Source of the DNA: Isosphaeraceae bacterium EP7
Lineage (GTDB): Bacteria > Planctomycetota > Planctomycetia > Isosphaerales > Isosphaeraceae
NCBI GenBank assembly: GCA_038400315.1
Contig: CP151667.1
Span: forward strand, 3,049,174-3,113,173
Direction: 5' to 3'
Length of the DNA: 64,000 nucleotides
Position numbers and translations under genes: made by a program. Position 1 is the first letter of the stretch. Every line of letters begins with the position of its first letter. Of the stretch, positions 24,071 through 33,275 are shown in pieces. Below the pieces are notes generated by a model. That model was not told the DNA's origin, made no database searches, and was given only the letters and a program-made list of their open reading frames with translations.

Positions 24071-25375
24071 GTGCGCATCGCATACTTCGAGTGCTTCAGC
24101 GGCATCTCCGGCGACATGACCCTGGGGGCCCTCGTCGACGCCGGTGTCGACCCGGTGGCCATCCAGAAGGCCGTCGGCAGCCTGGGGCTCGACTGCGAGG
24201 TCACCTTCGAGACCGTCCGCCGCTGCGGCTTCCGCGCCACCTACGCCCGGGTCATCGCCCAGCCCGAGCGTATCAATCGCCACATGCACCACATCGACGC
24301 CCTTATCGAGAAGGGGGCGCTGTCCCCCGCCCAGAAGGACCTCGCCCGCCGGATCTTCCTCAAGGTCGGCCATGCCGAGGCCGTCGCCCACGGGATCGAC
24401 GTCTCCAGGATCCACTTCCACGAGGTCGGGGCCGTCGACTCGATCGCCGACATCGTCGGCGCCGCCGTCGGGCTCGACCTGCTCGGCGTCGATCGGTTCG
24501 AGGCCAGCCCCGTCCCCACCGGCCAGGGCTCCGTCCGGGCCGCCCATGGCGTGATGCCGCTGCCCGCCCCCGGCACCGCCGAGATCCTCAAGGGGATTCC
24601 GCTGGCCGAATCCGACGTCCGGATGGAGTTGACCACCCCCACCGGCGCCGCGATCCTGGCCACCGTCACCGAGCGGTTCGGCCCGCTGCCGGCCATGACC
24701 ATCGGGGCCATCGGCATGGGTGCGGGGACGAAAGACCTGCCCGGCCAGGCCAATATCCTGCGGCTGTTCGTCGGCGAGATCGCGGCCTCCACCGGGTCCG
24801 ACCGCGTCTGGGTACTCGAGACCAACCTCGACGACCTGCCCGGCGAGGTGGTCGGCCACGCCACCAACATGCTGATGGCCGCCGGCGCGCTTGATGCCTT
24901 CGTGACCCCGGTCGTCATGAAGAAGAACCGGCCCGGCGTGATGATCACGGTGCTCTGCGACCACCGCATGATCGCCGAGATGGAGGAGATCCTATTCCGC
25001 GAGACCACCACCCTGGGCATCCGCCGGCATGAAGTGAGCCGCCACAAGTTGAATCGCCAGGCCGCGGAAGTCTCCACCGAGTACGGCCCCGTCAAGGGAA
25101 AGCTCGGGTGGGTCGACGGCCGGCCCCCGTCCTTCAGCCCCGAATATGACGACTGCGTCCGGGTCGCCCAAGCCGGGAACCTCCCGCTCCGCGAGGTCTA
25201 CCGGGCCGCGCAGAACGCCTACGCTACCGCCAATCCGACCGCCCCGAGCCAGGGGCACAGCCACACCCACCGGCACACCCACGGCGGCATCGCCCACAGC
25301 CACGAACACACGCATGAGCATCCCCACACCTCCGACAGCACACACGCCCACGAACATGAACACAAAACGCCTTGA
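24071..25375 (+). CDS. larC: nickel-pincer cofactor biosynthesis protein LarC
   Basis: 434-residue protein matching LarC, the nickel chelatase that inserts Ni into the pyridinium bisthiocarboxylate cofactor of lactate racemase-type enzymes. Signature blocks: AYFECFSGISGDMTLGALVD at the N-terminus, HFHEVGAVDSIADIVG, LPAPGTAEILKGIPL, ELTTPTGAAIL, ETNLDDLPGEVVGHA, then VVMKKNRPGVMI. The C-terminus (from about residue 395) is extremely His-rich, with repeated HTH and HEH, consistent with nickel binding. A GTG start at 24071 was chosen because GGGGAGG lies six bases upstream; an ATG 18 bases earlier is the alternative. No larB, larE or larA is nearby. Confidence 0.93.
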   Translation: MRIAYFECFSGISGDMTLGALVDAGVDPVAIQKAVGSLGLDCEVTFETVRRCGFRATYARVIAQPERINRHMHHIDALIEKGALSPAQKDLARRIFLKVGHAEAVAHGIDVSRIHFHEVGAVDSIADIVGAAVGLDLLGVDRFEASPVPTGQGSVRAAHGVMPLPAPGTAEILKGIPLAESDVRMELTTPTGAAILATVTERFGPLPAMTIGAIGMGAGTKDLPGQANILRLFVGEIAASTGSDRVWVLETNLDDLPGEVVGHATNMLMAAGALDAFVTPVVMKKNRPGVMITVLCDHRMIAEMEEILFRETTTLGIRRHEVSRHKLNRQAAEVSTEYGPVKGKLGWVDGRPPSFSPEYDDCVRVAQAGNLPLREVYRAAQNAYATANPTAPSQGHSHTHRHTHGGIAHSHEHTHEHPHTSDSTHAHEHEHKTP

Positions 25376-25493
25376 TTCGAGATGATGCGTCGAATGACCG
25401 AGCCCGCCGGGAGCTTTCCCGGATGGCCGGCCCCGCCCGAGGAGCGGCGGGGCCGATCGAGCCGAGTCGGAGGAGCCACGGAGGGCCCGCCGC

Positions 25494-26003
25494 ATGTTGA
25501 TGGTCTGGATCGTTCAAGCCGCCCTGATCGCCGCCGTCATCGGCCTGGCCGTCGCCCAGGTCCTGGCCCGGTCGAAGGTCCGCGAACTCTCGCATCAAGT
25601 CCTATCACTGAAACGACTTCCGGCACCCCCCCCGGTCGCTCCGGGCCGCCCCGGGCATCGGCCGAGGCGTCGCCGGGACGATGCCGAAGCCTCGTTCCCG
25701 GCCGGGCCCAGGCTGATCGCCGTGCCCCGATTGGCCCCGCCCCCGGGACGCCGTGAGACGATGAGGCGGGACGCCGCCGACCAGATGGCCGGCCGCTACG
25801 GGCCAATCTGGGCGCTGGCCGAGGCGGGCACTCCGCTCGCCGAGATCGCCCGGGAGTCTGGCCTGCCCATCGGCCAGGTCGAGTTGATCCTGGGCCTGAG
25901 AGGCCGCCCCGCCCGCCGCAAATCCGCCGTCGCGCACGGCGACGCATCCACCAACACCACCTCGAAAAGGTTCGCCGACGAGCCGCCGACATGGACCCGA
26001 TGA
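25494..26003 (+). CDS. membrane-anchored protein with C-terminal HTH-like segment
   Basis: 169 residues. An N-terminal membrane helix (MVWIVQAALIAAVIGLAVAQ) is followed by a short coiled segment, a Pro/Arg-rich linker and, at residues about 98-140, AGRYGPIWALAEAGTPLAEI then ARESGLPIGQVELILGLR, which looks like a helix-turn-helix of the kind found at the end of several short membrane proteins of unknown function. It overlaps the next gene by 13 bases. No enzyme motif. The call rests on topology and pattern only. Confidence 0.6.
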   Translation: MLMVWIVQAALIAAVIGLAVAQVLARSKVRELSHQVLSLKRLPAPPPVAPGRPGHRPRRRRDDAEASFPAGPRLIAVPRLAPPPGRRETMRRDAADQMAGRYGPIWALAEAGTPLAEIARESGLPIGQVELILGLRGRPARRKSAVAHGDASTNTTSKRFADEPPTWTR

Positions 26004-27223
26004 CCCCACTCCAGCGCACCATCCTCTGGATTTACGCGGCGATCGTGGCCCTCTGGCCCATCCGCCACATCGCATTATTTTATATCCTTAGACATGTGCC
26101 GTTGCTCAAGCGAGACTCGCCCCGGTACGACCAGCCCGCCTTCCCGCGGGTCACGGCCATCATCCCGGCCAAGGACGAGCAGGACGCGCTGGCGGGATGC
26201 CTGGCGTCGGTCGCCGCGCAGGACTACCCCGACCTGGAGATCCTGGTCGTCGACGACCGGAGCACCGACGGCACCCCCGCGGTCGCCGCCGCGTTCGCCG
26301 CCGCCGAGCCCCGCGCCCGGGTCGTGACCATCGTCGACCTTCCCCCCGGCTGGACCGGCAAGACCCATGCCCTTCACGCCGCGACCAAGCAGGCCACCGG
26401 CACCTGGCTCTGGTACGTCGACGCCGACACCCGCCACGAGCCGATGAGCCTGTCCGTCTGCCTTGAGGACGCCCGCCGCCACGGGGCGTCGCTGATGAGC
26501 CTGATCCCACGGATGCGGTGCGAGACCTTCTGGGAAAAGGTGGTCCAACCGCTCGCCGGAATCGTCCTGATGCAGTCCTATCCGCTGACATCAGTGAATA
26601 GCCAACGTAAGAAGACCGCATTCGCAAACGGCCAGTACATCCTGATCGAGAAGGCCGCGTATGACGCCGTCGGCGGCCACGAGTCGGTCAAGCACTGGTT
26701 CGTCGAGGACATCCACCTGGCCCGCCTGGTCAAGGGGCACGGCTATCCGATCCGGACCTCGCTGTCCAACGAGATCAGCTCGACGAGGATGTACACCAGC
26801 CTGCCGCAGATCGTGAAGGGTTGGAGCCGCATCCTCTATGATGCCCTCGACCGGAGCATCCCAACGCTGCTCTGGAAAATCGTCGAGCCGCTCATCTGGA
26901 GCCAGACCGCCCACGTCGCCCTGGTCGTCGCCTTGCTTCTCGTCATCTTCGGCCAGAACAGCCCCTGGGGTGGCCCGTTCGCCGCCTGGCTTCTGGCCCT
27001 GGCCGTGGCGCATCAGGTGCTCGCCTTCACCGTCCTCTGGCGGATGTACCGGTTCTCGGCATCGACGATCGGGGCTGTCGCCTGGTATCCGCTGGCCGGA
27101 TTGGTCATGGACTGGATCCTGTTCAAGGCGATCGCCAGTTGCCTGACCGGCCGGGTAACCTGGCGGGGCACCGCCTACGGCCCGGCCGTCGCCGCCCAAC
27201 CCGAGACCTCGACCACACGCTGA
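25991..27223 (+). CDS. family 2 glycosyltransferase (HpnB/CrtQ-like)
   Basis: 410-residue membrane-associated glycosyltransferase. Residues 1-33 include a membrane helix. The GT-A domain shows VTAIIPAKDEQDALAGCL, ILVVDDRSTDGT, the DAD-type metal motif in WYVDADTRHEP, and acceptor-site WFVEDIHLARLV. Three C-terminal membrane helices follow (for example VALVVALLLVIFGQ). This plan fits the hopene-associated HpnB and carotenoid CrtQ-type enzymes. The aldehyde dehydrogenase gene follows 29 bases downstream. That pairing, known from C30 carotenoid clusters, suggests glycosylation of a carotenoid carboxylate; this is inference because no crtN or crtP is in the window. Confidence 0.85.
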   Translation: MDPMTPLQRTILWIYAAIVALWPIRHIALFYILRHVPLLKRDSPRYDQPAFPRVTAIIPAKDEQDALAGCLASVAAQDYPDLEILVVDDRSTDGTPAVAAAFAAAEPRARVVTIVDLPPGWTGKTHALHAATKQATGTWLWYVDADTRHEPMSLSVCLEDARRHGASLMSLIPRMRCETFWEKVVQPLAGIVLMQSYPLTSVNSQRKKTAFANGQYILIEKAAYDAVGGHESVKHWFVEDIHLARLVKGHGYPIRTSLSNEISSTRMYTSLPQIVKGWSRILYDALDRSIPTLLWKIVEPLIWSQTAHVALVVALLLVIFGQNSPWGGPFAAWLLALAVAHQVLAFTVLWRMYRFSASTIGAVAWYPLAGLVMDWILFKAIASCLTGRVTWRGTAYGPAVAAQPETSTTR

Positions 27224-27252
27224 TCCGACCGATGCACGGCGAGCCCGCACCC

Positions 27253-28788
27253 ATGGACACATCCAAAATCATCACCGATCCAGCCGCCGATCCGAGAGGG
27301 TCCAGGCCCGTCCACAACCCGGCCAACGGCACTGTCATCGGCCACGTCGTCGAGGCCGATCCCGCCGAGATCGCCCACGCCGTCGCCCGCAGTCGGGCCG
27401 CCCAGGGGGACTGGGACCGGACCCCGTGGGCCCGGCGCAAAATCGCCCTGACTCAATTCAGCAAACTCCTCTCCGCCGATGCCGACAGTTGGGCCGACGC
27501 CATCCGGGCCGAGGTCGGCAAGCCCCGCGGCGAGGCCCTCGGCGAGGTTCTAACCACGCTCGACGCCATCCGCTGGACCCTCAAGAACGCCGGGAAAGTC
27601 CTCGCCGATCGGACCATCGGGCCCGGATGGCAGCGGCTCATGCTGATTCCAAACGCGCGTCTGAGGTGGCGGCCCAGGGGGGTCGTCGGGGTCGTTGGCA
27701 CCTGGAATTATCCGCTCTTCCTCAACGCGCCCGCCATCGTCCAGGCCCTCGCCGCGGGCAACGGGGTGGTCTGGAAACCCTCCGAGAATGCGGCCCTCTG
27801 CGGCCAGAAACTCCAGAACACCATCGAGGCCTGCGGCCTGCCCGTCGGCCTGGTCTCGGCGGTCCAGGGGGGCGCCGAGGTCGGCCGGGCCCTGGCCAGT
27901 TCCAAGGTCGACCTGGGGATGTTCACCGGCGGCCTGGCCGCGGGCCGGTCGGCGCTCGGGGCGTGGGGGGCCAACGGGGTTCCGACACTTGCCGAACTCT
28001 CCGGTTTCGACCCCGCCATCGTGATGCCCGATGCCACGGTCAAATCGGCCGGCGGCCCCCTGACATGGGGGGCATTTGTCGGCAGCGGCCAGACATGTGT
28101 TTCCATCAAACGCATTTATGTCATCGGAGATTCGGGGCCCTGGGCGATCGACCTCGCCCGCCGCGCCGAGGCCCTGAGGGTCGGAGATCCGGGCTCCGGC
28201 GACGTCGATCTTGGTCCGCTCATCTCCGAATCCGGCCGCCGCAAATTCGACGAGACCATCGCCCGTGCCGTCCAGAAAGGAGGCACCCTGATCACCTCCG
28301 TAAATCCTTCCAATCAAACGGGTTGCTTCGTCCGTCCGGCGGTGATTCTGGCCACCACCGACGCGCCCGAACGGGAGCTAGAAGGTGTCTTCGGCCCGGT
28401 CGTCGTGATCCGCGGCGTGGCCGACGAGGACGAGGCGGTGGCCGCGGCCAACTCGTCCGGGTTCGCCCTGGGGGCCAGCGTCTGGGGCCGGGACAAAGCC
28501 CGCCTCAGGGCCGTGGCCGACCGACTCGAGGCGGGGATGGTGGCCTTGAATGATGCGGTGACGACCTCGGCGCACTCGGCGGCCCCCTTCGGCGGGGTCA
28601 AGTCGAGCGGCCACGGTCGGATCAAGGGGGAGTTCGGCCTGCGTGAATTCAGCACCAGCCAGGTCGTCCACGCCCTCTCGCCGGGCGGATTCAGGCCCCA
28701 GATCTTTCCTTACAGCGCTCGCCTCGACCGTCTGATGCACCTCTATCGGCGCCTGTTGCACCCCGCCGCCAATCGCCCCAAACACTGA
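27253..28788 (+). CDS. aldehyde dehydrogenase, possibly carotenoid aldehyde type
   Basis: 511-residue NAD(P)-dependent aldehyde dehydrogenase. Key motifs: GVVGVVGTWNYPLFLNAPAI with the catalytic-region Asn, the nucleotide fold WKPSENAALCG, the general-base region PTLAELSGFDPAIVM (Glu in LAELSG), and the nucleophile Cys in FVGSGQTCVSIKRIY. C-terminal AAPFGGVKSSGHGRIKGEFG is typical. The motif GGVKSSGHGR with a C-terminal hydrophobic helix-like tail resembles membrane-associated ALDHs. It follows a CrtQ-like glycosyltransferase, suggesting oxidation of a C30 apocarotenal to the acid before glycosylation. An ATG at 27232 is an alternative start. Substrate is inferred only. Confidence 0.88.
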   Translation: MDTSKIITDPAADPRGSRPVHNPANGTVIGHVVEADPAEIAHAVARSRAAQGDWDRTPWARRKIALTQFSKLLSADADSWADAIRAEVGKPRGEALGEVLTTLDAIRWTLKNAGKVLADRTIGPGWQRLMLIPNARLRWRPRGVVGVVGTWNYPLFLNAPAIVQALAAGNGVVWKPSENAALCGQKLQNTIEACGLPVGLVSAVQGGAEVGRALASSKVDLGMFTGGLAAGRSALGAWGANGVPTLAELSGFDPAIVMPDATVKSAGGPLTWGAFVGSGQTCVSIKRIYVIGDSGPWAIDLARRAEALRVGDPGSGDVDLGPLISESGRRKFDETIARAVQKGGTLITSVNPSNQTGCFVRPAVILATTDAPERELEGVFGPVVVIRGVADEDEAVAAANSSGFALGASVWGRDKARLRAVADRLEAGMVALNDAVTTSAHSAAPFGGVKSSGHGRIKGEFGLREFSTSQVVHALSPGGFRPQIFPYSARLDRLMHLYRRLLHPAANRPKH

Positions 28789-28912
28789 ATCCGGCCCCTC
28801 CCATTTGACCGGCCGACTTCATGGATTAGACTGACTAGGCAAGATCCGCAAACGGGGCCCACTTCTCCGACTCGGCACCCTGAGACACTAAACCCCTCTA
28901 CTTGGCCAGGTT

Positions 28913-29350
28913 ATGTCATTAACCCGCGACGCGACGCTGTCCTGGGTGGTGCTCCGGCTCTCCGAGCGTGAGTGCGCCTTGCCCGTTTCGGACGTCGTCG
29001 AGGTGTTGCGGATGGTGGCCCTGACTCCGGTCCCTGAGTCTCCTCCCTGGGTGGTGGGGCTCTTGAACCTGCGGGGGCGGGGCGTGGTGGTGACCGACCT
29101 GAAGGGGCGATTGGGCCTGGCCGTCCAGGAGCCCGACCTCAGCTCGGTGATCGTGGTGGTCCGTTCGGGGGGGCGTGAGGTGGGGCTGATCGCCGACGAG
29201 GTGATCGACGTCCTGGACGTGCCGGTCGACCGGATCGAGCGGCCCGACGCCCTGATCGCGGGCTCTCACCTGATCACGTCGGTGGCCCATCTCGGGGACC
29301 GGACGATCTTGGCCATTGATTTGCCTAAGCTTCTTGGCGACGACCACTGA
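28913..29350 (+). CDS. cheW: CheW-like coupling protein (WspB position)
   Basis: 145-residue CheW-domain protein that should link the receptor at 31545 to the CheA kinase at 33276. Signature: VSDVVEVLRMVALTPVPESP, VVGLLNLRGRGVVVTDLKGR, REVGLIADEVIDVLDVP, then TILAIDLPKLL. First gene of a seven-gene chemosensory operon on the plus strand whose order (CheW, CheR-TPR, CheW, receptor, CheA-REC, CheB) contains all parts of the Pseudomonas Wsp system. Short upstream region (28789-28912) holds the probable operon promoter, in a less GC-rich patch. Confidence 0.93.
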   Translation: MSLTRDATLSWVVLRLSERECALPVSDVVEVLRMVALTPVPESPPWVVGLLNLRGRGVVVTDLKGRLGLAVQEPDLSSVIVVVRSGGREVGLIADEVIDVLDVPVDRIERPDALIAGSHLITSVAHLGDRTILAIDLPKLLGDDH

Positions 29351-29396
29351 CCTGACTTGCCCGAGCGAACGACCGGCCCAAGGACCAGCCCCCGCC

Positions 29397-30881
29397 ATGC
29401 CCCAGCCCGATGTGGCCAACAGCCTCAGCCCGGCGGACTTCGAGCGGTTCCGGGACCTGGTCCGGGCCTCCAGCGGCTTCGAGCTGCCGGAGATCCGCCG
29501 GGCCGACCTGGCCAGGATGCTCGACGTCGCCGCGGCCGAGGCCCGCGTCCTGGGCCGCGACGCCCTCTATCGGTTCCTGGCCGACCCCGCCAGGGGCGCC
29601 CAGGCCCTCCGTAAGGTGGTCGCGGGCCTGACCGTCGGCGAGAGCTACTTCTTCCGCGACAAGGCCCAGATCGAGGCCATCGAGGCGAAGATCCTGCCCG
29701 ACCTGATCGAGCGGCGGTCGGCCCAGAGGCGGCTGAGGATCTGGAGCGCCGGGTGCTCGACCGGCGAGGAGCCGTACACCCTGGCGATCCTGCTCGACCG
29801 GATGTCGACGAGGCTGGCCGGCTGGGACGTCGAGATTCTGGCCACCGACATCAACCCCGATGCGATCGAGGCGGCCCGCCGCGGAGTCTACTCGGCCTGG
29901 TCGTTCCGGCAGACGCCCGACGCGGTCCGCGACCAGTACTTCAGGCCGGCGGGCAACCGGTTCGAGATCCTCGATCGGCTCAGGTCGCGGGTGAAGTTCG
30001 CCGACCTGAATCTCGGCTCCGACGGGCCATGGGACGCCAGGACCCGGGGGGTCGACCTGATCCTCTGCCGGAACGTCCTGATCTACCTGTCCAGGCCGGT
30101 CACCGAGCGGCTTGCGGTGCGATTCTCGGGCTCCCTGCATGAGGGGGGCTGGCTCATCGTGGGGGCCTCCGAGTGGTCCCAGGCGGTCTTCCACCAGTTC
30201 GTCGCCGAGAACCTCCCCGGCACGGTGGTCTACCGCAAGCCCGACGAGGGCGAGTCGTCCGCGGGGATGCCGCTCGACGCCCGGTCGCTGACCCGGGCGC
30301 ACACATCGCCGCCGAGCCCGCCCGCCTTCGAGTCGGTCTCGTTCCTGGTGGCCGCGCCCCCCGCCGAGCCCAGGATGGAGACCGCCCCGGCCGCCGGCGC
30401 GCATTCGGCGGCCGAGGTCCGGGCGATTCTCCTGGCCGAGCCGCTGGCCGAGGGGCCCGCGCGGCTCGAGCGGGCCTGGGGGGCGGGGGCCGACGAGTCG
30501 TTCGCCGAGTGGGCGGCCGCCGCGCTCATCGACCGGATGAACTGGCCGCTCGCCCTGACGTGGGCCGAACGGGCGGTGGCCCGCGGCCCGGTCTCGGCCA
30601 AGGCCCACTTCCTGCACGGCCTGATCCTGCGCGAGACGGGCGACCCGGCCGGCGCGGCGGAAGACTTCCGCCGCTGCCTGTTCCTCGACCCCTCGCATGT
30701 GCTCGGCCACGTGGCCCTGGCGACGATCCTGGCCGGCTCGGGGCAGGTCAAGCGGGCCAGGGCGGCCCGGGCCAGCGTCCTCCGGCTGCTCGAAGGGCGG
30801 CCGCGTGACGAGCCGCTCGACGATGCCGACGGGCTGACCGTGGGCCGAATTCTCGACCTCCTGACCGCCGGAGGCCCCTGA
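29397..30881 (+). CDS. cheR: CheR methyltransferase with C-terminal TPR (WspC-like)
   Basis: 494-residue protein. Residues about 10-270 are CheR: helical N-terminal domain (FERFRDLVRASSGFELPEIR), then the SAM-binding fold with VGESYFFRDKAQIEA, LRIWSAGCSTGEEPYTLAIL, VEILATDINPDAIEAARRG, and VDLILCRNVLIYLSRPV. It methylates glutamates on the receptor. The C-terminal part (about residues 375-470) has TPR-like repeats (ALTWAERAVARGPVSAKAHF, LHGLILRETGDPAGAAEDF), as in WspC and FrzF. The ATG at 29397 is 46 bases past cheW. Its stop overlaps the next start by one base. Confidence 0.93.
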   Translation: MPQPDVANSLSPADFERFRDLVRASSGFELPEIRRADLARMLDVAAAEARVLGRDALYRFLADPARGAQALRKVVAGLTVGESYFFRDKAQIEAIEAKILPDLIERRSAQRRLRIWSAGCSTGEEPYTLAILLDRMSTRLAGWDVEILATDINPDAIEAARRGVYSAWSFRQTPDAVRDQYFRPAGNRFEILDRLRSRVKFADLNLGSDGPWDARTRGVDLILCRNVLIYLSRPVTERLAVRFSGSLHEGGWLIVGASEWSQAVFHQFVAENLPGTVVYRKPDEGESSAGMPLDARSLTRAHTSPPSPPAFESVSFLVAAPPAEPRMETAPAAGAHSAAEVRAILLAEPLAEGPARLERAWGAGADESFAEWAAAALIDRMNWPLALTWAERAVARGPVSAKAHFLHGLILRETGDPAGAAEDFRRCLFLDPSHVLGHVALATILAGSGQVKRARAARASVLRLLEGRPRDEPLDDADGLTVGRILDLLTAGGP

Positions 30882-31453
30882 TGATCGACCCGACGAAGGC
30901 CGCCAAGGCCCTGTCCAAGGCGTTCGACCCCAAGGACCCCAAGGCGGTCCGCAAGATCCTGGAGGCCCGGGCCCGCCAGCTTGCCCGCGACGTCCACGAC
31001 GAGCCGACCGGCGAGTCGACCGACCTGATCGTCCTGGCCGTCGGGCCCGAGCAGTATGGGGTGCCCCTGTCCTTCGTCCAGGAGATCCAGCCCCTTCGCG
31101 GCGTGGCCGCCGTGCCCGGCACCCCCGCGTTCTGGGCGGGCGTGGTGAACCTCCGTGGCCGGCTCTTCCCGGTGCTCGACCTGGCGGCCTACCTGGGCCT
31201 GCCCGTGCCTCAGGCCGACGCCAGGCCCGCCGGCCAGATCGTGCTGGTGGAGGCCTCGGGCCTGACCGTGGCGCTCTGGGCCGACGAGGTGGCCGAGGCC
31301 CGCCAGGTGCTCGTCGAGTCGATCGGCCCCCCGCTGGGCGACGTCGGCGTGGCCAACCGAGAAGTCATCCGGGGCGTTACCCCCGACCTGCTCACCGTGC
31401 TCGACCTAGTAGCCCTGCTGGCCGATCCGAGGCTGGAAGTTCGCGACCTCTAG
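30881..31453 (+). CDS. cheW: second CheW-like protein (WspD position)
   Basis: 190-residue CheW with a 45-residue N-terminal helical extension rich in Lys and Asp. CheW signature: LIVLAVGPEQYGVPLSFVQE, WAGVVNLRGRLFPVLDLAAY, TVALWADEVAEARQVLV, and LLTVLDLVALLAD. WspD-type CheWs are the second coupling protein of Wsp systems. Start ATG overlaps the cheR stop codon (TGATG), which forces translational coupling. Confidence 0.92.
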   Translation: MIDPTKAAKALSKAFDPKDPKAVRKILEARARQLARDVHDEPTGESTDLIVLAVGPEQYGVPLSFVQEIQPLRGVAAVPGTPAFWAGVVNLRGRLFPVLDLAAYLGLPVPQADARPAGQIVLVEASGLTVALWADEVAEARQVLVESIGPPLGDVGVANREVIRGVTPDLLTVLDLVALLADPRLEVRDL

Positions 31454-31544
31454 CGAGCACCGCGACCGGCCCTGGCATGCGAATGATCCCGTTTTCATCC
31501 GATTCATCCCCATCGATGCCGCGAACCGACTGAGGCCGGGACCA

Positions 31545-33197
31545 ATGAGAAATCTCTCGCTCCGCATGAAGCTCGCGTTGAGCTTCGCCGCGATCCTGGC
31601 CCTCAGCGCCCTGACCGCGGCGATCGGCCTGACCAACGCGCGCTCCAACCAGGATGCTGTCCGCCAGCTTTACTCGGCCAACGTGCTGGGCCTGATGCGC
31701 ATCAACAAGCTGCTGGCCATCGCCAACGACCTCCGGTCGTCCACCTTCCTTCACGTCGTCGCCATCGACCCGACGCGGATGAAGATGCTGGATGAGAAGA
31801 TCGCCGGCCTGGACGTGGTCGTCCGCAAGACGATCGACGAGATTCACGCCGAGCGAAGCATCACCGAGGCCGAACGCGACCTGGCCGCGGACATGAGGTC
31901 CGACTGGGACGCCTACGCCCAGGCACGCGACTCCGGGCCCCTGAAGCTCTCCAGGGAGAGCCCCGCCGGGGAGCTGAGCACGAATGCGGTCCGGGCCATC
32001 GAGACCGACACCGCGCCCCGGTTCCTCAAGTTCAATGAGAACCTGACGAAGCTGACCGCGCTGAACGATGCCAACGCCAAGGCCCAGGTGAGCGAGATCG
32101 AGGCTGGCTTCACCCGCAACACGATGATCATCGTGTCGTTCGTCGTCGGGTCGATCCTCATCGGCGTCGCAATCGCCACGATCATCTCGCGTCGGGTCTC
32201 CCGAGACGTCTCGCTCATCGCGGGCGCCGCCCGCGGGCTGGCCGAGGGCGACCTGAAGCGGCGTGTCGACCTGAAAGGCGGCGACGAGCTGTCCACGCTG
32301 GCGCATGACTTCAATCTGATGGCCGAGCGGCTGGAGAATTCGTCGGTCAAGGAGAAGCAGACGCTCGCATCCCTGGAGGAAGGGGTCCAGGGCCTCGGGT
32401 CGGCCAGCAGCGAGATCCTGGCCACCGTCACCCAGTTCACCGGCAGCGCCAACCAGCAGGCCGCCGCGATCAGCCAGGCCACCGCCACGGTCGACGAGCT
32501 TCGGGCCATCGCCGAGCAGACCACCCGCAAGGCCAACGACGTGGCCCAGATGGCCAACGCCTCGGTGGCCGTCGGAGTCGACGGCGCCCAGTCGGTCGAC
32601 GCTATCCTGACGGGCATGCAGTCGATTCGCGACAAGGTCGAGGCCATCGCGCAAGATATCCTGTCGCTGTCGGAGCAGACCCAGCAGATCGGCGAGATCA
32701 CTGCGGCCGTCAACGACATCGCCGACCAGTCGAAGCTGCTGGCCCTCAACGCGACGATCGAGGCGGCCAAGGCGGGCGACCAGGGGAAGGGATTCGCCGT
32801 GGTGGCCGCCGAGGTGCGCAACCTCGCCGAGCAGTCCAAGCAGTCGACCGCCAAGGTCAGGGCGATCCTGGGCGACATCCAGAAGGCCACCCACGCGGCG
32901 GTGCTGGCCACCGAGCAGGGGAGCAAGGGGGTCGAGGCCGGAATGGCCCTGGCCGAGCGGGCCGGCGGCGTCATCCGCAAGCTCTCCGACAGCATCCGAT
33001 CGGCCAGCCAGGCGGTCCAGCAGATCGTCGCCAGCGCCGCCCAGCAGAGCACCGGCATGGACCAGATCGCCCAAGCGATGCGCGAGATCAACCAGTCCAC
33101 CCAGCAGTTCGTCGCCGGGGCGCGGCAGTCGCAGTCGGCCGCCGAGAGCCTCAACGTCCTGGCCGATCAGCTCAAGGAGCTGGCCGACCAGGACTGA
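31545..33197 (+). CDS. methyl-accepting receptor (WspA-like)
   Basis: 550-residue inner-membrane receptor. Membrane helix 1 at residues 7-29, a four-helix-bundle sensor domain facing the periplasm (residues about 30-190), membrane helix 2 (MIIVSFVVGSILIGVAIATI), HAMP domain (VSLIAGAARGLAEGDLKRRV), then the signalling domain with the hairpin tip LALNATIEAAKAGDQGKGFA and VVAAEVRNLAEQS. Adaptation sites for CheR and CheB lie in the Gln/Glu-rich helices on both sides. No ligand-specific feature is visible; a 4HB sensor with this partner set suggests response to surface contact or envelope stress, as in Wsp. Lies 91 bases after the second cheW. Confidence 0.93.
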   Translation: MRNLSLRMKLALSFAAILALSALTAAIGLTNARSNQDAVRQLYSANVLGLMRINKLLAIANDLRSSTFLHVVAIDPTRMKMLDEKIAGLDVVVRKTIDEIHAERSITEAERDLAADMRSDWDAYAQARDSGPLKLSRESPAGELSTNAVRAIETDTAPRFLKFNENLTKLTALNDANAKAQVSEIEAGFTRNTMIIVSFVVGSILIGVAIATIISRRVSRDVSLIAGAARGLAEGDLKRRVDLKGGDELSTLAHDFNLMAERLENSSVKEKQTLASLEEGVQGLGSASSEILATVTQFTGSANQQAAAISQATATVDELRAIAEQTTRKANDVAQMANASVAVGVDGAQSVDAILTGMQSIRDKVEAIAQDILSLSEQTQQIGEITAAVNDIADQSKLLALNATIEAAKAGDQGKGFAVVAAEVRNLAEQSKQSTAKVRAILGDIQKATHAAVLATEQGSKGVEAGMALAERAGGVIRKLSDSIRSASQAVQQIVASAAQQSTGMDQIAQAMREINQSTQQFVAGARQSQSAAESLNVLADQLKELADQD

Positions 33198-33275
33198 CCG
33201 GGACCGGCCCGGTCGCCCGAGTTGTCGACGTGCTCGCATACGCCTCCCCGTCCCCAAGCCGAACCGCGTGGTGCC

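Noticed and set aside
29325-30710. 461-codon minus-strand frame opposite cheR
   Set aside because: Antisense shadow of a clear CheR-TPR gene; no family similarity in translation.
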